Under the pieces are notes generated by a model, which had not been told where the DNA came from, did not search any database, and was given only the letters and a program-made list of their open reading frames with translations. Both the position numbers and the translations under genes were made by a program. This document shows, piece after piece, positions 1 to 10,373 of a DNA stretch of 64,000 nucleotides. The DNA comes from Rhodamnia argentea. Taxonomy: Eukaryota; Streptophyta; Magnoliopsida; Myrtales; Myrtaceae. Every line of letters begins with the position of its first letter. Position 1 is the stretch's first letter. The stretch spans positions 18,214,178-18,278,177 of the forward strand of contig NC_063158.1 in NCBI RefSeq assembly GCF_020921035.1, written 5' to 3'.

Positions 1-774
1 GTGAATACGTCGGGTATATCAACACTACCTCAGGGCGTCATCTATCTAAAAAAGAAAACTCGACCTTCAAACCCCGATCACTTAAACGATCTTACAAATT
101 GTGAGGATATGTCGTGAAAATGCATGATATGCAAAATTTAAATTTACAAGTTCAAAATAAAGAGGGTAGAAAGCCTTACCAACCGATGTTACTCTTTTTT
201 TGGGTTTTTGGTTTTAGGTATACCAACCGTCCATTTCACATGCGCATGAGACAAGTGAGGTTCAACTCTAAAGAAATCAAAAAGGCTCGGGTATGGACCT
301 AAAAAGGCTCCCGCTATACAAATCGATGGGCCGCCCACAAGCGCAATCAAACAACAAGTGGGTAGGACCATCAATCTTGCACAACGAGCGGGATCAAATA
401 TGGTCAACCTAAGTGCAATCAAACACAAGAGCTTCGCATACCGATCCCTATCTATGGCGACCTATAAAGGTGATTCGCGGCTCGGGTTTAGGCGCTTGTG
501 TGTGCAGTGTCGTGATCCTCAAAATATGCAAGACATGCACAACAATTTATATTCAAAACACCGCTTCAATATTTGCATAAATAAACAAACAACCCGAAAC
601 TCCATATCTGCATCAAAAATGGTTAGCATAGACATCACCCCTTATAACTCCCATCCGCATCAACATTTAACACTTTTGTTAGTGGACGTACCTCATCTTC
701 AAGAGCATCTGCAGAAAAACGAGGTTAGAAAACAATCAACATTTTTATCGGCTTAAGTCCTCTTAATTTGATTT
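1..774 (-). mobile_element. Ogre/Tat-type retrotransposon, 5' internal region (runs off left edge)
   Basis: This lies downstream of the primer-binding site of the minus-strand element whose LTR occupies 796-4574. No long ORF is visible on either strand. Such untranslated leaders or upstream ORF regions before gag are typical of Ogre/Tat elements (family knowledge). The gag-pol part would lie left of the window, so completeness cannot be judged. Confidence 0.6.
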
Positions 775-790
775 TCCCCAGTGGAGTCGC
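775..790 (-). other. Retrotransposon primer-binding site (tRNA-Arg type)
   Basis: The minus strand reads GCGACTCCACTGGGGA, five bases after the LTR end. This matches my recollection of the tRNA-Arg-type PBS that is a hallmark of Ogre/Tat elements. It fixes the element's orientation (minus) and the LTR/internal boundary. Confidence 0.75.
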
Positions 791-795
791 TGATC

Positions 796-3700
796 TGTCG
801 CAACCCTCCTCCGGAAATTCGTTCGATGAAATCCCGGCGGTGGAGTAGGGTTAACGAGCCGATCCCTTTTTACATTTTTTTTATGGGATCGCGGGTCCCT
901 CCCAAGACCCATTACTCGAATCGCGATGTCGGGTAAAATTTATAAAATATCGAAATTGACCTTGTGTGGTCGAGTGGCATGTGCAATGTGTACATGCAAT
1001 TTGGAGTCGCCACCGATCGATTTATTGGAAGGTACGATCGGAAAACCTTACCGAGCCGTCGGGAGAAACCGTTCGGTTCCGCGAAAACCCGAGATTTTTG
1101 GGTCAGGGGACTTGGTTACGCCAAATTTCATATTGACGCCCTTTCGGTTACCAATGTCGAGTGTTTTTCTCACCTAAGAATTCATGCAGATGCGATATCG
1201 GATGAGGTAGGTCCTAACAATTCTAAGTATTCATGCAGATTGGGATTTTACTATTCCTATCAATCACAATCAAAAAAATTAAAATGCGCAATCAAGTATA
1301 ATTTCAAACAGTCAAATCAATCAATCAAGGCTCTATATACCTGAAGATGGCCCTATCGGCCCACACAAAAATCAAATTTGGGTTTCGGGGTGATTTGGCT
1401 AAAATTTGGGGCGGAAGGCCCGGAAGGGTAGAATGGTCATTTTTTGAGGTTCGGGACCCGAAAATCACAAAATCGGGGTCCGGCCAGTTGAATGTGGCCA
1501 TTTCCCATTTTTTGTGATTTTATGGAATTTTTCTAATTTTTTCTAATTTTTTCGAATTTTTATTTATTTTCTAAAAATATTGGGAATTTTTCGGATCGAC
1601 ACGTATCGACCCTCGAAGCCTCAAAATTATCGATCCAGACTTTATGAGTCCCGAATCGATCTACAAATTTTTAGAAATTTTTTTATGAAAATCTGGGAAT
1701 TTTTATGAATTTTTTTAAGTATTTTTATAATTTTTTTGGATTTTTGGAAATTTCTTTTTTATTTTTTTATTATTTTTTTATTAAAGAACCGGACCGGGTC
1801 AACCCGGTCAACGACCGGTCAACCCGGTCCGACCGGACGCAGACTCACTCCACACAAAACGACACCGTATATATATATACTAAATTTCTTTTTTGATTTT
1901 CTAAACTAATTTCTAATAATCGGAATATACTAAAATGGAATGGACGACCACGATTTACTATAAAATCCATCTCGACCGTCGACTCATTTTCACTAAAACG
2001 ACGCCGCGCTTCGGATACTCTCTACCAAAACGACGACGCACGCCTAGCAAACGAACGGACGGTCACGATTTCTTTTGGACCTAACTGGACCGTCTATCTT
2101 TCTCGAAAACAAAACGACGCCGTGTTCACTAACTAGACGGACGGCCGGGATTGACTTCGATTTGATCGACCCGTCCACTCTCCTATAACGAAAACGACGC
2201 CGCATCCTTTAACACACTGAACGGCTAAGATTGATTCTAAGTTTGATCGGACCGTTCGTCCGTTCAAACGGCCAAACGACGACGCATTACAAAGTTAAAA
2301 CGGCACCGTTTCGGTTATTTTCGAATTTCTATCTAATATACTAATATCTAAAAATACAAAACAAACAGATCCGACGGCCTAGAATTAAAAGACTTGATTT
2401 ATTATGGCCGTCCGATCTACCGAGTCGCCTAAACCGATCTAACGGCCAGGTGACTCGGCGCCAAAGTGGACCAATGATCGCCCAACACCTGGACCTTTGA
2501 CCATTTGACCGCGCCACGTCCTCGTCGTCGTCTACCTCTCGACGACCACAAAACGGACGGCTAGAAACGTTCCGGCGAGATCCAACGGCGAGATCTCGCC
2601 GGAATGACACCAAACCAACTCGACTCGACTCGTCTTAAACCCTAGATCAACATATCTCGGAATCAAGCATTTTCATCCACAAAATCACGACTAATCAAGC
2701 TTTCACAATATCAATATCACGAAGTTCGATCGAGCAACACAGAGCATATTAGTTCGATTCCTTCACACAGAAGCTCGAAAAGGAGTATAGAAAGCTTACC
2801 TCGAGCTCAGATTGAGCTCACAAGGATTAGGACTGCCCGGCCAAAGCTTGACCGGACCGGCGCGAGTTGGAGGTTCGACTCGAATGATTTGGACAAAATC
2901 AATGCCGGAGCAAGTTGCGACGGGGATTAGTGAGGTTCCAGAACAAAAATGCACACAACAATTTCAAGGATCGTGCTCGGATAAGCGTGATGCCATGGAT
3001 GCACAGTGATGATGTTGGAAGTTCGACTGCCTTGTTTTGAAGGTCTTGAGCTGATCCGGTCGGTGCGATCGACTCCTAGTAGCTCCGGCGAACTTCCCGT
3101 GGTGGTCCGACGTTCCGATTTGGCTTGGATTCGCCGGGCCGAAGTTGCGCGATTCGAACTCCGGCGAGCTACGGTAAAGCTCACGAGAGCTTCTCTCACC
3201 TCTCACTCTCTCTTTCTCTCTCTAGTTTTTTGGCTGTGCGAGCAAATGAGCTTCTCCTGCGTCCGGAACCTTCCTCGGCCTTATATACCCGTTTTCAAAT
3301 TCGCGCGCGTATACGAATGAGTTGGCCGAGACTCCCACGTGCCAATCACGCGTTTTGCGGTCACTGGACGGTGACGGAATCGTTAAGATTCCGTCCAAGT
3401 CCGTTAGATGTCCGTTTGGTACTCAGGCGAGCACAAATGGGCGCAAATTGTTCATGAATTGCAATATGTTGACTTTTGCGCACGCCGAGCCTTTGACCGG
3501 CAATGCCGCCGTCCTCCGGCGGTGATTAGCTCTGCCACCGGTGGGGGTCGACGCTCCTCGGCCCGAAAAACCAAACCCCTCAATCAATTGAATCAATTAG
3601 AGTCGAATTGGCTCTCAATTTGATCACCAAAACTCGGCGCTCAAACCTGCAAATCGTGCCTCTCATTTGGGGAAGATGAAGTACTGTTCTGGACCGGTTC

Positions 3701-4574
3701 GACCGGTCCGACCGGCGGTCAGACCGGTTTGAACCGGTTCAGACAGTGTTCTTTACAAAATTTTCAAAATTAGTTGAAATTGAGTGGGGATTTTTGCAAT
3801 TAAACTTCAAAATTGGACTTAGGGGCCTGAATTCTATATTAAAATGTGATTTTGCCCAAAAGTTCATGTCAATTTCAACAAAAACCCCAAATTTTCAAAA
3901 ATGCCCAAATTAGGGAAATGTCCAATTGAGTGTCAATTCGATCAAATTGGACCCCGAGACCTATGCCAATTGATTTAGAATGTGTGAAAACATAGGGTGA
4001 CAATCCAATTTTACCATGATAGTCCCTCAATTAAAAATAATTTCAAAGATTGGCCAATTGAGGGACTAAATTGCAAATAATTTGGGGATTTTGTGCAATC
4101 TGTGCAATTCGCGCAATTTAGGGTGCAATTGATCAAATTGAAGTTCAAAGGGATTGCAATTGAATGTCTAGACCTGAAATGTGCAAGAATTGCAAATAAA
4201 AAGACTCAATTGGTATTTTTTATGCAAATTCAACCTTAGGTATTATGAAGAAACACCTAAAATTGGATTCAATTTTCAATTTTTCTTGAGGTCAATATGA
4301 AAAGGGAATTAAAAGAAAAATATTGGATATTTTTGTGTATTTTTGTGACCTCAAAAAGTATTTTTTCATGAATTTTCAAGTATTTTCCTATTTTCCTAAA
4401 ATATTTAAAAAATGTGAAAAATATGAAAAATTATTTTTTGTTCCAAATTGGTTCCTTAGGCTTGGCCAAGGCTTCCAATGTTGATTTTTCAATTTTTTAA
4501 TTTTTTTGTGAATTTTTAATGAATTTTGGAAAATGAAACTAAAGGAAAACCGACTAAAAATTCGGGTGTCAACA
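796..4574 (-). mobile_element. Ogre/Tat-type Ty3/gypsy 5' LTR, 3.8 kb
   Basis: On the minus strand the LTR starts at 4574 with TGTTGACACCCGAATTTT and ends near 796 with ...GCGACA, immediately before the PBS. It therefore has the TG...CA ends and PBS adjacency expected of a 5' LTR. It contains no credible protein gene. Tracts of Y/R-biased sequence (about 1500-1780) and GC-rich gene-like sequence (2500-3400) are the LTR's own leader and U3. A TATA box at 3279-3290 splits it into U3 (right) and R-U5 (left). A length near 3.8 kb suits Ogre/Tat, whose LTRs are unusually long. The 3' LTR is outside the window, so target-site duplication and age cannot be read. Confidence 0.75.
3279..3290 (-). promoter_or_regulatory. 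LTR TATA box
   Basis: The minus strand reads GGGTATATAAGG. Downstream (leftward) comes a GC-rich then CT/GA-rich leader, as expected for U3/R of an LTR promoter, so transcription would start about 3250-3258. No independent start-site evidence is available. Confidence 0.55.
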
Positions 4575-4933
4575 GGCCGTTTTTGAAATTGGCTTAACCT
4601 TAACCGGCCAGTGAGGGCCGGGCCAATTCCGGTTCGGAACAAGCAAGCATAGTCAATGGGCCTGTTCCGGGCCCAAATCGGCCCATGGCCATTTTTACCC
4701 GATATAGTCGGGGTGGACCAATCTTTCTATGGGTTAGGTTATTCAATCGTGAATTACCCAAACCGATTCTTTAAAAGGAACTCTTTTTTTTCGAAGAGTG
4801 CTCTCCCTATCCTTTGCATGAAGGCACAATTGTTTCCGCACGTAAGAAGCAGTATAGTTCTTAGCTTGATCTTGGTGTACTAGTAATGAATTTTAAAATT
4901 GGCATAATAAATAATTGGACAGTATTTTATTGT

Positions 4934-5515
4934 GGAAAAATTACTTAAAAAATCCTAAACCTAAAACAATTGTGTAAGTTCAATCCTAAACCTTTTCAAT
5001 TTGTGCCAATTCAATCCTAAACATTTTTAATTTGTGTTAATTCAGTCAATATTGTCAATTTTGATCAATCACTGCCGACGTGTAATTTCTCAAATAATTT
5101 TTTGATAAGATTTTGAATATTTTATAATTTTTCTTCTTTTTTAATTTTTTTAAGTTTTTCTTCCCCCTGGACTTAGGTCCGGCGAGGCTCGGAACGCTCT
5201 CGTTGGCCAGGGCGAGAACACTCGGACCATTCCCTAGATCTAGCAAGGAACATGATGCCCACGCGAGATCTAGCCCCTCGCCGAGCTAGTCCAAAAATAA
5301 AAAATAAAGAAAAAAGTAAAGAATTATAAGAAATTCCAAAAATTATCAAAAAAAAAAAAACCTACATAATGGCCACATCGGCGATGGACGGCTAAAATTA
5401 GCCGGATAGATTGAATTGACACAAATACAAAAGGTTTAAGATTGAATTGGCATAAAAAAAATATTTAGAACTGAATTGGCACAAGATGCATTTTTGAATT
5501 TTTTGGTAATTCTCC
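4934..5515. mobile_element. MITE-like element, family 1 copy A
   Basis: Long imperfect terminal inverted repeats: the left end GGAAAAATTACTTAAAAAATCC pairs with the right end read in reverse, GGAGAATTACCAAAAAATTC. Arms are AT-rich with reiterated phrases such as TTGAATTGGCACAA. The centre (5160-5290) is GC-rich. It is absent from tandem unit 3, which gives an empty site near 12950. Flanks TATTTTATTGT and TATTTATGTGT resemble a degraded 9-11-bp target duplication, which would suit a Mutator-type element. It has no coding capacity. Confidence 0.65.
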
Positions 5516-5934
5516 TATTTATGTGTCTCAAATATGATCCTTCTATTTAAGAAGAGATTTTTAGTCTATCACGTCACTGAATAAATTAATTTGCTAATCA
5601 ATTTGATACACATAGCATTACTCTATACGTTTGAATCTTTTTATTTTTAAATAGCTTACGTTCTAGAAGGTCAATTTATTAATTTTTTTTGGTCGAACAA
5701 TTTATTAATTGAAACGTGCAATTAAAGGTATTTTTGTTGTGGCCTTTGCTTTGTTTTTCTTTTTCCTTTTCTTAAATTTAAAAAGCATTTCAAAATGTAC
5801 AAAAATCAATTCTTTCGTCATTAGTGTAAAATTTAAAATATTATTTCCCATTTAAAATTCTTGAAGTGAAAAGTAAAACTATAAAGTAGGTAAATGGTAA
5901 AAATGCTCTTTCTAGTGGAGAAATAGGAATCTTA

Positions 5935-6911
5935 GGGCGCGCATGATAACACTTTTGCTTCAAAAATTAACTTTTGGCTAGAAGTTGATTTTTTTACTTC
6001 TCCTTATAAGCAGAAGTTAATTTTTCTACTTCTCCTCTAGAAGTTATTTTTGATAAGAGAAATTCGTTTGGTAACGGTTAAAAATTTCTACTTCTAAAAC
6101 ATCATTAACACAAAATATTCTATGAAAAATTATTATCGATGGCCGAAAAATTTCTACTTCATTTCTGAAAATTTTAAATTTCTTTAAAAATAATTTCTAT
6201 TATTAAAATATTATTTTAATTTTTAAAAATAAAATTTATTTTTTATTTTTTACTCCGGTGGCCAAAGACAACGACTCGGCGGCGGCCGGCGCGGTGGTCG
6301 ATTGTTGGTAGGAGTTGGCGGTGATTGCGGCCGGCAAAGATCGGGGTTTGGAATCGATTACAATCGGCGAAGATTGGGAGTGGGAGGTGGTCGGTGGTTG
6401 GCAATCAGCGGCGGCGATAGGCGGCAGTGGTCGGCGGCGATAGGCGGCGGCCGGCAGAGGTCAACCGTGGTTGGCTACGGGAGGTCAATTGTGGTTGGCT
6501 ACGGGGACGATTGGCAAGTAGCGGCGGTAGATGTTTGTGGTGGGCGGGGCAAGTGATGGTTGGCGGTTGGCGATGGTCGTGGGCGGCGGCCGGTGGAGGA
6601 CAACGATGGGTGGCGGTCGGACATGGTCCACGGAGGCGGAGGTTGACGGATATGAGTATGATTGAAAAGAGAGTGAGAATGTATTAAAAAGAGGATGAGG
6701 CGAGAAGTACTTCTAGAGTTGGAAAAGCTTTTTTTTTTTAATTTCTCAAATTGGGAAAAAAAAACAACTTCATAAATGGAAATTTCTTTCAGAAGTGGAA
6801 ATTTTTACCAAATGGATTTCTACTTCAAAAGTTAAATTAACAAACGGATTTCTGCTCCAAAAACACTTCTAGAGCAGAAATGCACTTCCAAAAATGTTAT
6901 CATGCGCACCC
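5935..6911. mobile_element. Non-autonomous TIR DNA transposon, 977 bp
   Basis: The ends are inverted repeats: GGGCGCGCATGATAACACTTTTG on the left, and the right end read in reverse is GGGTGCGCATGATAACATTTTTG. Flanks are TTA and ATA, suggesting a 3-bp target duplication (PIF/Harbinger-like, uncertain). The sister copy before 14760 shows the empty site. The interior at 6255-6650 is a GGCGG/GGTGG-rich simple-sequence tract whose open frames are compositional, not genes. Confidence 0.75.
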
Positions 6912-7608
6912 ATAGAAAACGAAAAAAAAACAAAAGGTGTTGGTACTACGTCTCCCAAAACCCAGAGAGGGAATCCTCCAAAACGCGGGGCTTATTTTTG
7001 GTTGTCGACAATGGCCATCTTGGTTTGTTATAGAATGGCCCAAAGAAATCCACTTCCTTCGTGTAGATATTAAACGTAATTTTTATTAACCTTTATAGTT
7101 AAATAAAAGAATTTCATTCCGATGTTATTTATCTTGTAATTGAAAAGAGAATTGATCACGTAAAATTTATAAATTTGAAGTTGGTTACAAAAATTAAAAA
7201 AATTAAAGCATACCTTTAATTGAAGTGAGTCGTCGATAAAATGTGGCAATTAAGTCGTCAATAAAAAGAGATCAAATTGGGTCAAAACAGTTTGTTTAGT
7301 GTACTTTATAATTCGTGCCTCGTTACAAAAAAGCTACTTCATTACTTTAATTCCAAAATTTCAATGTAACAGTTATTTTAAGCACAATAAAAGTAGATCT
7401 ATATTGTATGGAAGGTCATTAAATGGTCACACACGATAAATAAAAGTCAAATTGAGAACCATTAAAATTTATTTATGAGAATTTAATAGTCTAAAGTAAC
7501 ATTGAAGAGTTAGAACGCTGAACAATGCAAAATCATCATGACCAAATATAAAGAGAAAAACAAAGCATTATTCTGAGGCACCCGGTCATCATCATCACCC
7601 CAAACCCT

Positions 7609-8158
7609 TCACGACCCCGTAACAATCGCAAGGATGGCGAGTTCTATGTAAGATAGCTGCGTCGCGTCTCCGTTCTGCTTCGTCAACGGCGAGGCCGCGC
7701 CCTTCTTCTCCTTGAACTGGCTCTCGCACGTGTCCACATCCGTAGACACTGTGGTCACCGAGTTCTGAACGTCGGGGTAACGCTTTGCCTGGTATGCCCC
7801 GACCGCCTCTTTCGTGGTATCGACCGCGTCCTGAGTACAGGTCCGAGCAATCCGACAGGCACTTCTGGACGTACGGATCCCACTTCTGCTTCAGCAGCCG
7901 CTGAATGTAGGAGCCCGTGCTCGTCACGCTGCTTTGTAACAGGTTAAGCGCGATGAGGCCCAAGCCTTGGACGTCCGCCGTCTGGCTCCTCGGGTCCGAC
8001 CCGAGAGCCTTCACACAGTAGGCATAGTTCACGTTCGGGCTCGAGGCCGCACACTTCCGGCAAGTGTCCGCGATGACGTTGGCCACCGCCGATTCGGCAT
8101 GAAAGAGGATGAGAGAGGAGGCCAGGAAGAGGGACAAGGTGCAGAGTGCCCTATTCAT
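7609..8158 (-). pseudogene. Pla a 1-type invertase/pectin methylesterase inhibitor, one-base frameshift
   Basis: The start is the ATG at 8158 (MNRALCTLSLFLASSL), followed by a secretory signal peptide of about 25 residues. The N-terminal half carries family landmarks: DTCRKCAASSPNVNYAYC (the first disulphide pair), then GLGLIALNLLQSS, then KCLSDCSDLYS. One extra base near 7829-7833 shifts the frame. In the other frame downstream the family sequence continues (AVDTTKEAVGAYQAKRYPDV, then a DTCESQFKEKKG cysteine motif) to a stop at 7609-7611. The intact protein would be about 180 residues, an apoplastic four-helix inhibitor of invertase or pectin methylesterase. As it stands the reading runs out of frame to a stop about 7595. 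It could be a recent pseudogene or an assembly error, because the second half is otherwise clean. Confidence 0.8.
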
Positions 8159-8448
8159 CTTTTTTTTTCCGTTTTCTGTGTTGATCAATTGAAGACCGTG
8201 TAGCACTTTATAAAGGGCGATCCATGCTCTGTATTATGGGAATGAAAAGCAATTTAGGTTACAATATTTTGTTTTAGGAAATTGAACTAATTTAGGAAGG
8301 AAAAAATCAGGAGTAAGTTCTGTTCAGGAATGTAAATCATATTCTCGTTCATTGGAAGTAAAGTCTATGATATTCTAGTATCAATAGCTATGGATTTATT
8401 ATTTTACCTTATACACTTTCCTCTTTTATATTTATAAATTTAGGTAAT
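8159..8448 (-). promoter_or_regulatory. Upstream region of inhibitor copy 1
   Basis: This is sequence upstream of the inhibitor ATG. A TTTATAAAGGG stretch near 8205-8216 is TATA-like for the minus strand. The same block (GCTCTGTATTA-GGGAATGA, then GATATTCTAGTAT) recurs at about 11740-11830 upstream of the truncated second copy. No other element is identifiable. Confidence 0.4.
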
Positions 8449-8849
8449 CGACGAAAATGGTCCCCGACCTTTTGGCCCGATGCACTATGTCGGCTATGAA
8501 CTTTTAATCTATTCAATGTAATCTATGAACTTTAGCATAATATGTGCAATGCCGTTTTTGGACTTATAATTTGGTCAATATGATCCCCTGAGCTTTTAGT
8601 ACATGTTCAATTCATTCCTTAAATTGTATGAAAACCTTTAATATTGTCCTTCCATCTAAACATATTCATATAATGTATGGATTAAATTGAACATGTACCA
8701 AAAATCGAGGAATCACATCAAACAAATTAAAAATTCATGGGCGACATTTGATATTGGGCTAAAGTTCGGACACCACATTGATTAAAAATTTAAAGTTCAA
8801 GTATCGGATTATACATTTGACTAAAATTTAGGGACACGTCATTGTCCCT
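8449..8849. mobile_element. MITE-like insertion in unit 1
   Basis: This 400-bp block is present in unit 1 but missing from unit 2, where the flanks meet near 11840. Its ends are weakly inverted: ACGAAAATGGTCCCCGACC on the left against AGGGACAATGACGTGTCCC (right end, reverse strand). Interior phrases (CTTTTAATCTATTCAATGTAAT...) are AT-rich. No coding capacity. Confidence 0.5.
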
Positions 8850-9182
8850 TAACTTTACTAGTCCAATCCCAATGATAGCGTTGTATTTTGGGCTTTGCAT
8901 TTAACTCAGCCTCTCGGTTTATTTAGAATGACGTGTTAACTAAATATTATTCACTCTTTTTGCACTTGATAATACTTTGAAATTTTATTTTTTTTTTTTT
9001 GTCCAATTCAGATCTTCTTGTGCGCCCCGATATAGTCGGGGAGGATCCGTCCTTCTACGGATCGGATTATTCAATCGTGAATTACCCGAACCGATTCTTG
9101 AAAAGGAACTCTCTTATCCGAAGAGAGCTTTCCCTATCTTTGCGTGAAGACACGATGTATTCCGCATCATAAACCATCTTTT

Positions 9183-9495
9183 ATCAATTCAGTCCTAAAT
9201 CTTTTGAATTTTTATACTAATTCAATCCATCATACCAAATTTTGCCAGCCGACACTAACATGGCACTGCCGACGCTAGACTTTTTTATCTAATATTTTTA
9301 TAAATTTCTGAATTTATTTTCTTTTTCTTTTTTGAGTTTTTCTTCCCCTTGGACTTAGGGCGGAGGAGGCTCGGGACGCCCTTGTCGGCTAGGGCAAGGC
9401 CGCTTAGCCTGTCGCCTAGATATAGCAAGGGCCCGGACTCCCACGTTGGGCTAAGTCCAAAAAAAAAAAAACTAAATAAATCATTTTACATTTGC
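9183..9495. mobile_element. MITE-like element, family 1 copy B, truncated
   Basis: Left arm phrases (CAATTCAGTCCTAAATCTTTTGAATTT) and the GC-rich core (CCCCTTGGACTTAGGGCGGAGGAGGC...) match copy A at 5000-5290. The right arm is missing or replaced after 9480. No coding capacity. Confidence 0.55.
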
Positions 9496-9984
9496 GTTTG
9501 CGCGAATTCAATCCATGCAGCCAACGGTGAGGTTATCCATGTTTCATGAGTTCTTTCTTGAGCTGATGGGTCCAAACCCGAACTTAAAGCTAACTTTCTT
9601 AGGGGCCGAATCCGAGAAATTTTAAAACGAGATAGACCTACAATTTCGCCGAACATGTGATAGCTATCGTCATTTTTGGTCCATTAACTAACTCGATTTC
9701 TCTTCGCATGATTTCCTCATAGGGTCGAAGCATAAGCCTAGGTTCGGAAAGAACAAGAATACTTTCACTCTCTCTTCTGCTTCCTTCCATTTTCGCTCCG
9801 TCTTCTTTTTGGTTTCTCATTCCTTCAAGCAACTAAGAGCTACGAAGATTATCGATCATTCAATATAAATTATGTCAATCAATTTTTTAAAAGAATCACC
9901 TCCGCTCGATCGACATAAGAAGTCGAGAGGAGAAAAAAGCCTTCCTGTATGATCTTGTGTTGGATTTTTTCAATTCATGTCGGT

Positions 9985-10278
9985 TCATTCCATATGAGTT
10001 GTTGAATAATAAAAAGGAGGGCAAACATAGATTAGAAGTACTTGATGGTTTTTGTTAGCATAAATCAACGCTTTGTTGTCTGCTCGAGCAATGTCCTCAT
10101 CATCAACATCCTCGGGTCTAACCCCGTGAGCCTCCACATGGTAGTCAAAATTCACGTTCAAGCTCGAGGCCGCGCACTTTCGGCAAGTGTCCACGCTGAC
10201 CTCATTGGTCGTGGATTCGCCAAGAGGATGGAGGGAGGAGGCTAGGAAGAGTGACAAGGTGCAGAGTGCACTATTCAT
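9985..10278 (-). pseudogene. Truncated invertase/PME-inhibitor paralogue
   Basis: The start MNSALCTLSLFLASSL and the later DTCRKCAASSLNVNFDY match copy 1 (7609-8158) almost residue for residue. The second cysteine of the N-terminal pair is replaced by histidine (YHVEA instead of YCVKA). After about residue 53 the frame is lost relative to copy 1 and the reading decays to a stop. The C-terminal half, with the second disulphide, is absent. It would not fold as an inhibitor. It is a decayed tandem duplicate. Confidence 0.8.
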
Positions 10279-10373
10279 CTTCTTCTTTTTTTCCCCCTTT
10301 TTCCTCTGTTCTTGCTTGTAAAAATCTTAACCAACTCGCTAGTCAAATGAAGACCATGTAGCATTTACAAAAT

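Larger units (their letters stand above)
4697..8998. repeat. Tandem unit 1 (inhibitor gene + TGD4-like promoter copy)
   Basis: This is the first of three diverged copies of a composite unit. It opens with a header (CCGATATAGTCGGGG...ATTCAATCGTGAATTACC...) also present at 9026. It then has a stretch matching 12866-14840 (upstream sequence of the TGD4-like gene, down to CCCAGAGAGGGAATCCTCCAAAAC), the minus-strand inhibitor gene, and the inhibitor's upstream region (matching 11725-11940). Extra material relative to the sister copies is three transposon-like insertions at 4934-5515, 5935-6911 and 8449-8849. Confidence 0.7.

Noticed and set aside
3006..3457. Overlapping frames in GC-rich sequence near 3.0-3.5 kb
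   Set aside because: They lie within the U3/R of the Ogre/Tat LTR, in the antisense direction, with no conserved domain.
6302..6687. Gly/Trp/Arg-rich open frames
   Set aside because: They are translations of a GGCGG/GGTGG simple-sequence core inside a TIR transposon; open frames are expected from composition.
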